Shown here piece by piece: positions 5,808-11,791 of a stretch of 11,791 nt of DNA. The notes beneath the pieces were generated by a model that was not told the DNA's origin, did no database searches, and saw nothing but the letters and a program-made list of their open reading frames with translations. Origin of the DNA: JAYTQG01 sp043746815 (GTDB lineage: Bacteria; Actinomycetota; Thermoleophilia; Miltoncostaeales; Miltoncostaeaceae); assembly GCA_043746815.1 (NCBI GenBank), contig JAYTQG010000050.1, positions 1-11,791 on the forward strand, written 5' to 3'. The position numbers and the translations under genes were made by a program. Every line of letters starts with the position of its first letter. Position 1 is the stretch's first letter.

Positions 5808-8342
5808 CTACAGACGCGCCTGGAGCGCCTCAATTTCGGCGGTGAAGCGCGCGATCTTTGCCTGCTCTGCTGCGACGAGTTCGGCGGGGGCACGGGCGAC
5901 GAACCGCTCGTTGGCCAGCATCTTCTCGGCCCGGGCGCGCTCACCCTTGGCGGTCGCGATCGCGGCTTCAATCCGGGCGCGCTGGGCGCCGTGGTCAACC
6001 GTCCCTTCGGCCCGCCCCAGCAGCAGGCGCCCGGACGACAGTGGAATCACGGATGCGGTCTCGATTCCGTCATGTGTCCAGTCAATTCCTGCGAGCGCAG
6101 CTGAGAGGCGAGCCGCCTCGGTGTCCGTTCCGCCGAGGACTTGGCCCTCGATGGTGGCCAGGAGCCGCTCCTTGTTGCCGACGCCATTTTCCGCACGCCA
6201 TGCACGCGTCGCGACGACGATCTCCTTGGCGTACGAAACGGGCTGAAGATCCTCCGGCTGGCGTTCGACGAGCCCAGCTGGCCCGGGGTGGTTCACCATC
6301 AGGCGGCTCGACCCCGGCAGCCGCTCCCAGCAGCTTTCCGTCACGAAGGGAAGGATTGGGTGCGCCAGCGCGAGCAGCTGCTCGAGAATCCGGGTAGCAA
6401 CGTTCGGCGTCGCCTGCCCGGCTTTCAAGGCCTCCAGGTACCAATCGCAATAGTCGTCGAAGATCGTGTGGTACACCAGGTCGGCGAGTGCGCTGAAATC
6501 GAATGCTTCGAGCAGACGATCAGCCCCGTCGACGGCGTCCGCGACCCGGCCCGCCATCCAGCGATCAGCCAGGGTGTACTCACCGGTCTCGCCCTCAAGA
6601 CTGCCGCCGCGCGCCAGCACGAGGCTGGTCGCGTTCCACAGTTTGGTGACGAGCTGGCGTCCCTGCTTGATCTTCTCTTCCGAGAAGCGGACATCCTGCT
6701 GGCTGGACATGAGGAGCAGACCAAAACGCGTGCCATCGGCCCCGTACTCCGCGACCAGGCCGAGGGGGTCGACACCGGTGCCCAGGCTCTTGCTCATCCG
6801 GCGCCCGTCCGGGGCCTGGATCGTGGAGTGGATGATGACGTCCGAAAACGGGATCTCGTCACACAGTTCGATGCCCATCATCACCATGCGGGCGACCCAC
6901 AGGAAGATGATGTCGCGCGCGGTCGACAGGACCTGTGTCGGATAGAACGTCTTGAAATCAGGTGTCTCGTCGGGCCAGCCGAGCGTCGCAAACGGCCAGA
7001 GCGCGGAGGAAAACCAGGTGTCGAGGACGTCCTCGTCACGGGTCCAGCCGTCCCCCTCTGGCGCGGTTTCGGCGACGTGAATCTCGTCCCCGCGGTACCA
7101 GACGGGCAGCTGGTGGCCCCACCAGAGTTGGCGACTGACGCACCACGGGCGGATCTCGTCCATCCAGCGCAGGTAGACGCGGCCCCAATTCTCAGGGTGG
7201 AAGCGCACCTTCCCGTCCCGCACAACCTGAGCGGCTGGCTCGGCCAGCTCGGTCATGTTGCAGAACCACTGGAGGGAAATGAGCGGCTCGACGCGCCGTC
7301 CACTGCGCTGCGAGAACGGCACGCTATGGAGGTACGACTCCTCGCCGCGGATCAGGCCCTGGGCGGCGAGGTCAGCCCGAACCCTCGCCGATGCCTCCTC
7401 AACCGGCAGCCCCGCGTAGATGCCCGCTGCAGCCGTCATCTTGCCGTCCTCGCCGATCACGGAGATCTCGCCGAGCTTATGGCGGCGGCCGATCTCAAAG
7501 TCGTTCGGATCGTGCGCTGGTGTGACCTTCAGACAACCGGTGCCGAACGCCGGGTCGACATGATCGTCGGCGATGATCGGGATCTCTCGACCGACCAGGG
7601 GAACGGTCACCGTCTTGCCAATCAGGTGCTGGTAGCGCTCGTCCTGAGGACTCACGGCAATCGCGGTATCGCCGAGCATCGTCTCGGGGCGAACGGTTGC
7701 GACAACGATCTCGCCAGAGCCATCGGTGAGCGGATACGCGATCGACACCAGCGTGTCCGTGACCTCACGGGTCTCCACCTCGAGGTCGCTAATGGCCGAG
7801 CCGAGGCCGGGATCCCAGTTGACGAGATAGCGATCCCGATAGATCAGTCCGCGCTCGTAGAGGTGCACGAAGACCTTCAGCACGGCCTTCGCGTAGTCGG
7901 GGTCCATCGTGAAGCGCTCGCGCTCGTAGTCGAGACTGGCACCGAGGCGCTTCGCCTGTCCGATGATCTCGCTGCCCGACTCCTCACGCCACTCCCAGAC
8001 GCGCCGGACGAACTCATCGCGGCCAAGGTCCTGGCGGGCGATACCCTCGGCGGCCAGGCGTTTCTCGACGACGGCCTGGGTCGCGATCCCGGCGTGATCC
8101 GTGCCGCAAATCCAGCGTGTCGGACGACCCGCCATCCGCGCTCGGCGAATCAGGACATCCTGGGTGGTCATGTTCAGGGCATGCCCCATATGGAGCGAGC
8201 CAGTGACGTTCGGGGGGGGCACGGCGATCGTGAACGGCGCGGCATCCGGTTCAGTCGCCCGGTCAGGTGCGCCCGCCCAGATCGCGACCCATCGTTCCTC
8301 GTCGACGGCCGGGTCGTACCGGCCCGGGGCATCCGTTCCCAC
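5808..8342 (-). CDS. valS: Valyl-tRNA synthetase
   Basis: Class I aminoacyl-tRNA synthetase that charges tRNA-Val and edits threonine mischarging. The 844-residue length is normal. Domains seen: the catalytic Rossmann fold with PPPNVTGSLHMGH (HIGH motif HMGH, 51-54), the CP1 editing domain (about 195-340) with TVRPETMLGDTAI (216-228) and GTGCLKVTPAHDPNDFEIG (267-285), WWGHQLPVWY (407-416), the second catalytic half with GRRMSKSLGTGVDP (RMSKS, 515-519), the anticodon-binding helical domain (about 580-730) and a C-terminal coiled-coil arm (about 782-844, rich in Ala, Arg and Glu). The start is GTG (8342-8340), 5 nt after the clpX stop, with no strong ribosome binding site, so translation is probably coupled to clpX. 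A clpX-valS-folC order is standard in actinobacteria; here two exported-protein genes and an ABC transporter separate valS from folC. Confidence 0.98.
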   Translation of the reverse strand: MGTDAPGRYDPAVDEERWVAIWAGAPDRATEPDAAPFTIAVPPPNVTGSLHMGHALNMTTQDVLIRRARMAGRPTRWICGTDHAGIATQAVVEKRLAAEGIARQDLGRDEFVRRVWEWREESGSEIIGQAKRLGASLDYERERFTMDPDYAKAVLKVFVHLYERGLIYRDRYLVNWDPGLGSAISDLEVETREVTDTLVSIAYPLTDGSGEIVVATVRPETMLGDTAIAVSPQDERYQHLIGKTVTVPLVGREIPIIADDHVDPAFGTGCLKVTPAHDPNDFEIGRRHKLGEISVIGEDGKMTAAAGIYAGLPVEEASARVRADLAAQGLIRGEESYLHSVPFSQRSGRRVEPLISLQWFCNMTELAEPAAQVVRDGKVRFHPENWGRVYLRWMDEIRPWCVSRQLWWGHQLPVWYRGDEIHVAETAPEGDGWTRDEDVLDTWFSSALWPFATLGWPDETPDFKTFYPTQVLSTARDIIFLWVARMVMMGIELCDEIPFSDVIIHSTIQAPDGRRMSKSLGTGVDPLGLVAEYGADGTRFGLLLMSSQQDVRFSEEKIKQGRQLVTKLWNATSLVLARGGSLEGETGEYTLADRWMAGRVADAVDGADRLLEAFDFSALADLVYHTIFDDYCDWYLEALKAGQATPNVATRILEQLLALAHPILPFVTESCWERLPGSSRLMVNHPGPAGLVERQPEDLQPVSYAKEIVVATRAWRAENGVGNKERLLATIEGQVLGGTDTEAARLSAALAGIDWTHDGIETASVIPLSSGRLLLGRAEGTVDHGAQRARIEAAIATAKGERARAEKMLANERFVARAPAELVAAEQAKIARFTAEIEALQARL

Positions 8343-8347
8343 GGGTT

Positions 8348-9625
8348 CTACGCAGACGCTTCTTCGGCGGTGTCATCAAGCGGAGCCGCTTCCGTGACCA
8401 GCGTGGGAGGCAGCCCCTTCTCGATGGTCTCGCGGGTGACGACGCACTTCTTGACGTCATCACGCGATGGCAACTCGAACATCACGTCCATCAGTGCCGT
8501 CTCAAGAATGGAGCGCAGCCCACGAGCGCCGGTATCCATCTCAAGGGCGCGCTCGGCGATGGCCTTCAGCGACTCCTCCGCGAACACCAGCTCGACCTTG
8601 TCGAACGCGAACGTGCGCTTGTACTGGCGCACCAGCGCGTTCTTGGGCTCGGTCAGTATCTTGATCAGGTCCTGGCGCTGCAACTGGTGGACCGCCGAGA
8701 CAACCGGCAAACGGCCAATGAACTCCGGAATCAGCCCGTAGTTCATGAGGTCCTCCGGCATTACCTTCGAAAAAATGTCGTGCAGGTCGCGGTTGCGCTT
8801 GCTCGGCATGTTGGCCCCGAAGCCGACGCCCTTATGGCCGATCCGGCGCCCGATCACCTTATCGAGGTCCGCGAACGCACCGCCACAGATGAACAAAATG
8901 TTCGTCGTATCGATGTTCAGGAACTCTTGGTGAGGATGCTTGCGTCCACCCTGCGGGGGCACCGACGCGATCGTGCCTTCCAGGATCTTCAACAGGGCCT
9001 GCTGGACACCCTCGCCCGAGACATCGCGCGTGATCGACGGGTTGTCGGCCTTGCGGGCGATCTTGTCGACCTCGTCGATGTAGATGATCCCGGTCTCGGC
9101 CTTCTTCACGTCAAAGTCGGCGGCCTGGATCAGCTTCAAGAGGATGTTCTCGACGTCCTCGCCGACATACCCCGCCTCGGTCAACGCCGTGGCATCCGCG
9201 ATGGCGAAGGGAACGTTCAGAATCCGCGCAAGGGTTTGGGCGAGGAGGGTCTTCCCGCACCCGGTTGGCCCGAGCATGAGGATGTTGGACTTCTGAATCT
9301 CGGTCTCTTGGTCGCCGTCCTGAGCGAGCATCTGGACACGCTTGTAGTGGTTGTAAACCGCCACCGAGAGCGTCCGCTTGGCCTCTTCCTGGCCCACCAC
9401 ATAGTCGTTCAGGACCGAGTAGATCTCCTTCGGACGCGGCAGGTTCTGCCCGTCGAAGGTGGTGACCGCCGGGGCGGTGAGCTCTTCATCGATGATCTCG
9501 TTGCACAGGTCGATGCACTCGTCGCAGATGTAGACCCCTGGGCCTGCGATGAGCTTCTTTACCTGCCGCTGCGACTTGCCGCAGAAGCTGCACAGGAGTT
9601 GTTCCGATGCGTCGCTTTTCGCCAT
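8348..9625 (-). CDS. clpX: ATP-dependent Clp protease ATP-binding subunit ClpX
   Basis: AAA+ unfoldase that recognises tagged substrates and threads them into ClpP. The 425-residue protein has the N-terminal C4 zinc-binding domain (Cys12, Cys15, Cys34, Cys37), Walker A GPTGCGKT (119-126), pore loop GYVG (152-155), Walker B IIYIDE (180-185), the RKH loop (228-230), the ClpP-docking loop GVGFGAN (266-272, with VGF in place of the common IGF) and sensor-2 GARGLR (366-371). The tail is short and acidic. The ATG start (9625-9623) shares one base with the clpP stop (TGATG), so the two subunits are translationally coupled. A conservative Val in the docking loop should still insert in the ClpP pockets; this is inference. 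Confidence 0.98.
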   Translation of the reverse strand: MAKSDASEQLLCSFCGKSQRQVKKLIAGPGVYICDECIDLCNEIIDEELTAPAVTTFDGQNLPRPKEIYSVLNDYVVGQEEAKRTLSVAVYNHYKRVQMLAQDGDQETEIQKSNILMLGPTGCGKTLLAQTLARILNVPFAIADATALTEAGYVGEDVENILLKLIQAADFDVKKAETGIIYIDEVDKIARKADNPSITRDVSGEGVQQALLKILEGTIASVPPQGGRKHPHQEFLNIDTTNILFICGGAFADLDKVIGRRIGHKGVGFGANMPSKRNRDLHDIFSKVMPEDLMNYGLIPEFIGRLPVVSAVHQLQRQDLIKILTEPKNALVRQYKRTFAFDKVELVFAEESLKAIAERALEMDTGARGLRSILETALMDVMFELPSRDDVKKCVVTRETIEKGLPPTLVTEAAPLDDTAEEASA

Positions 9626-10206
9626 CAGTGAGAGGAAATCACCTTGTCCACGATCCCGTACTCCGCCGCTTCCTGGGCGGTCATGAAGTAGTCACGGTCG
9701 GTGTCCTTGGCCACGCGCTCAATCGGCTGTCCGGTGTGCTTGGCGATAATTTCATCCAAGATTGTGCGAATTTCCAGGATCTCGCGAGCGTGAATCTCGA
9801 TGTCCGAGGCTTGTCCCTCGACACCACTCGAAACCTGGTGGATCAGGATCTTCGAATTCGGAAGGGCCATCCGCTTTCCTGCCGCGCCACCCGCGAGTAG
9901 CAATGCTCCCATGCTCATCGCCATTCCACAGCAAATGGTCTGCACATCCGGCTTGATGAAGTTCATGGTGTCGTAAATCGCAAGCCCGGCATAGACGGAT
10001 CCGCCCGGAGAGTTGATGTAGATGGAGATGTCCTTATCGGGATCCTCGCTCTCCAGATGAAGCAGCTGGGCGACGATCAAGTTCGCAATTTGGTCGTCCA
10101 CCGGCGTCCCGAGAAAGATGATGCGCTCATTCAAGAGGCGCGAGTAGATGTCAAATGCGCGCTCGCCGCGCGAGGTCTGCTCGATCACCATCGGAACGAT
10201 TGGCAC
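9625..10206 (-). CDS. clpP: ATP-dependent Clp protease proteolytic subunit
   Basis: Serine peptidase forming the two-ring 14-mer that degrades proteins delivered by ClpX or ClpC. The 193-residue product carries the catalytic triad Ser98 (GMAMSMGALLL), His123 (ILIHQVSS) and Asp172 (DTDRDYF), plus the SPGGSVYAGLAIYD oxyanion region (66-79). The N-terminus PMVIEQTSRGERAFDIYSRL matches the mature form of the family, so little or no propeptide is present. The start is GTG (10206-10204), three bases after the trigger factor stop; GAAGGGAT from the tig tail could serve as ribosome binding site. Only one clpP copy is in this cluster, whereas many actinobacteria have clpP1 and clpP2 side by side between tig and clpX. 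Confidence 0.98.
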   Translation of the reverse strand: MPIVPMVIEQTSRGERAFDIYSRLLNERIIFLGTPVDDQIANLIVAQLLHLESEDPDKDISIYINSPGGSVYAGLAIYDTMNFIKPDVQTICCGMAMSMGALLLAGGAAGKRMALPNSKILIHQVSSGVEGQASDIEIHAREILEIRTILDEIIAKHTGQPIERVAKDTDRDYFMTAQEAAEYGIVDKVISSH

Positions 10207-10209
10207 GGG

Positions 10210-11637
10210 CTATCCCTTCTTCGGTGTCGTCTTGCGGGGCTTCTTCGCGGGTGCATCCTTCTCCGGGGTCCAGATTTCGCCAGCGCCCTTCGGCACCGTT
10301 GCATCCTCAGGCTTCCAGAGCTTCTCCTTCGCGTCCGCCTCGCCGGGCGTCAACGCGACGGCGCTGTCGATCATCTTGGCGGTGGCCAGATCGCGGGCCA
10401 TCTCTTCCCGAACAACCTCGATGTTTCCGCTCTTGCGAAGCGACTTCATCACGGCCTTCGGGTCGCGCTCGGCGGCAATGGCGTCGGTGTTCACGCGGGC
10501 CTCAATGTCCTCGTCGGTCACCTCGATCTTCTCGGCGGCGATCACGGCTTCGACGACGAGCTCGCGGCGGATCGACAACTCGGCGTCGAGGCGCATGTCA
10601 ACGCGGGCCTTCTCCAACGACGAACCCTGTGCTTCCAAGTACGCCTGCAGTCCAACGCCCTCTGGCAGCCGGTGCGACATGTCGTGCAGGATCGCCTCCA
10701 CCCGACGGTCCACCATAATGGCGGGGAGGTCGAGGGTCGCGTTCGCCACGGCAGCGTCGATGACCGAGCGGCGGAATTGCTCGTCGCTGCGCTGCTCAAG
10801 GGCCCGGTCGACACGCTCCGAGACGTCCGTGCGAAGATCGGCCAGGGTGTCAAAACCCGCGGACTCAGACGCAAATGCATCATCCAGCGGCGGCGCCACG
10901 GGCTCTTGTACGCCCTTGACGGTCACCGAGAAGTGCACTGTCTTACCGCGAAGCTCTTCACGCTGGTCGGCGTCGGGATAGTCCAGGTCAAACTCACGCG
11001 TGTCGTCCGGCACCGCACCGTAGACCGCCTCATCAAATCCGGCGACCAGACGTCCAGCGCCAAGCTCGACCACATAGTCTCGCCCCGTCGCCGATTCCAA
11101 CGGCTTGCCGTCCAGCGAACCGTCGAAGTCCATCGTGACGAAGTCCCCAGCCTGGGCTGCCCGGTCGGTCGGTTCCAGACGCGCGGCCTGCTGGCGCATC
11201 CGTTCAAGCTCAGCGTCAATCAGCGCGTCACGGTCCTCGGTCGTCTGGCGCACGACCTCAAGCCCGGTGTAGGCGCCAAGTTCCGCGGTTGGGCGGCGCA
11301 TCACCGTTGCGCTAAACGAGATCGGCCCCTCGTCGGTGGCCTCTGGCAGGTCTACCTCCGGCTCGTCAATTGGATCGACACCGGTCGAGTCGAGCGCCTG
11401 CTGGTACCAGCCGGTCAAGGAATCCCGAAGCATCCGCTCGATCACCGCGTCACGGCCAACCGTCTTCACGATCATGGCGGCGGGAGCCTTGCCGGGACGG
11501 AAGCCCGGGAGGCGGATGCCCCGGCCGATGTCCTGGACGGCACGGGCCGCGCGCTGGCGGACCTCCTCCTCGGGAACGGCAACGTCGAGGCGGACCTTGT
11601 GGTCCTCAAGCGGGGTCAGGGTCGCAGATATCGTCAT
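10210..11637 (-). CDS. tig: Trigger factor (ribosome-associated chaperone, PPIase)
   Basis: Binds the ribosome exit tunnel through ribosomal protein L23 and shields nascent chains; also has peptidyl-prolyl isomerase activity. The 475-residue product has the N-terminal ribosome-binding domain with GFRPGKAP (45-52), an FKBP-type domain (about 163-243, with GDFVTMDFDGSLDGKP and GRLVAGFDEAVYG) and the helical C-terminal chaperone domain (about 250-430). The last 45 residues form a low-complexity tail with two WxPE motifs (LWKPEDA at 440-446, IWTPEKDA at 455-462) and a lysine-rich end. The ATG at 11637 gives the expected MTISATLTPLEDHKVRL start. A longer frame reading into the tRNA-Leu gene is an artefact. 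No Shine-Dalgarno is visible and the tRNA ends only 23 nt upstream. It heads the tig-clpP-clpX run. Confidence 0.97.
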   Translation of the reverse strand: MTISATLTPLEDHKVRLDVAVPEEEVRQRAARAVQDIGRGIRLPGFRPGKAPAAMIVKTVGRDAVIERMLRDSLTGWYQQALDSTGVDPIDEPEVDLPEATDEGPISFSATVMRRPTAELGAYTGLEVVRQTTEDRDALIDAELERMRQQAARLEPTDRAAQAGDFVTMDFDGSLDGKPLESATGRDYVVELGAGRLVAGFDEAVYGAVPDDTREFDLDYPDADQREELRGKTVHFSVTVKGVQEPVAPPLDDAFASESAGFDTLADLRTDVSERVDRALEQRSDEQFRRSVIDAAVANATLDLPAIMVDRRVEAILHDMSHRLPEGVGLQAYLEAQGSSLEKARVDMRLDAELSIRRELVVEAVIAAEKIEVTDEDIEARVNTDAIAAERDPKAVMKSLRKSGNIEVVREEMARDLATAKMIDSAVALTPGEADAKEKLWKPEDATVPKGAGEIWTPEKDAPAKKPRKTTPKKG

Positions 11638-11660
11638 ATTGGGTACCGGGTCGGAATGGA

Positions 11661-11742
11661 TGCGGGTGAGAGGATTTGAACCTCCAAGGGTTTCCCCACT
11701 AGGACCTAAACCTAGCGCGTCTGCCAATTTCGCCACACCCGC
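11661..11742 (-). tRNA. tRNA-Leu (anticodon UAG)
   Basis: An 82-nt class II tRNA. The acceptor arms GCGGGTG and CACCCGC pair over 7 bp with discriminator A at 11661. The anticodon stem CTAGG/CCTAG encloses the loop TTTAGGT, giving anticodon TAG, which reads CUN leucine codons. There is a long variable arm as expected for leucine, and GGTTCAAATCC forms the T-loop. CCA is not encoded (TCC follows), so it must be added enzymatically. It lies 23 nt upstream of tig on the same strand. Confidence 0.96.
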
Positions 11743-11756
11743 AGGTGTCCTTCAAG

Positions 11757-11791
11757 GGTGAGCGAAGGGACTCGAACCCTCGACGTCCTGG
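11757..11791 (-). tRNA. Partial tRNA (3' half), probably tRNA-His
   Basis: The window edge cuts a second tRNA. Visible on the minus strand are the 3' anticodon stem CCAGG, variable loop ACGTC, T-arm GAGGG-TTCGAGT-CCCTT, acceptor strand CGCTCAC and then C at position 73. A C73 discriminator is characteristic of bacterial tRNA-His; other tRNAs mostly have A, G or U. The anticodon lies outside the window, so identity is inferred. CCA is not encoded. The gap to tRNA-Leu is 14 nt, so both are probably cut from one precursor. Confidence 0.7.

Noticed and set aside
6141..8741. An 866-codon open frame on the plus strand antisense to valS and clpX
   Set aside because: It runs opposite two clear core genes, crosses their junction and has no recognisable domain. 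Long antisense frames are expected from GC-rich codon use. The same applies to the plus-strand frames at 8267-9631 and 10057-11679.
11606..11622. Another GGGGTCAGG sequence near the tig start
   Set aside because: It lies within the tig coding region, has no partner arm and encodes the normal trigger factor N-terminus, so it is taken as chance.
11638..11736. N-terminal extension of trigger factor beginning MAKLADALGLGPSG
   Set aside because: These residues are the translation of the tRNA-Leu gene read in frame, a familiar annotation artefact. The ATG at 11637 gives the normal trigger factor start.

Overview
This is a GC-rich bacterial window in which every convincing protein gene, and both tRNA genes, lies on the minus strand. 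Transcription therefore runs from the right edge to the left. In that direction the order is tRNA-His (partial), tRNA-Leu(UAG), tig, clpP, clpX, valS, a Tat-exported intradiol dioxygenase, a secreted proline/valine-repeat protein, an ABC-2 exporter pair (ATPase, then permease), folC, a zinc-ribbon membrane protein and ndk. The backbone tig-clpP-clpX-valS-folC-ndk is, from general knowledge, the classical actinobacterial order (Streptomyces, Mycobacterium). High GC, frequent GTG and TTG starts, and tRNAs without encoded CCA fit that. A single clpP instead of the usual tandem pair, and the unusual insertions, suggest a deep-branching actinobacterium such as the Thermoleophilia. This placement is inference only.

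Region 1 (8348-11791) is protein quality control: two tRNAs, then trigger factor, ClpP protease and its ClpX unfoldase, packed with gaps of 3 nt or a 1-nt overlap. valS (5808-8342) follows 5 nt after clpX and probably shares the transcript.

Region 2 (about 3845-5807) is the accessory part. It carries two exported proteins: the dioxygenase, with its own strong ribosome binding site and a leader hairpin, and a Sec-secreted protein with a five-fold PPVVV linker. A stem-loop separates the two genes. On both outer sides the block is bounded by short inverted repeats built from GGGGTCAG/CTGACCCC, so it looks like an insertion into the housekeeping cluster or a REP-like decorated spacer.

Region 3 (38-3844) is a tightly coupled set: ABC ATPase, ABC permease, folC, zinc-ribbon protein and ndk. 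Three of the four junctions (ATPase/permease, permease/folC, zinc-ribbon/ndk) are 4-nt NTGA overlaps using ATG, GTG and TTG starts. The exporter is thus translationally coupled to folate polyglutamylation. The zinc-ribbon protein sits where other actinobacteria carry a small DUF4233-type membrane protein between folC and ndk.

No transposase, CRISPR array, phage gene or toxin-antitoxin pair is visible. The most notable material is the block bounded by palindromes and its unusual secreted protein; most of the rest is conserved core machinery.
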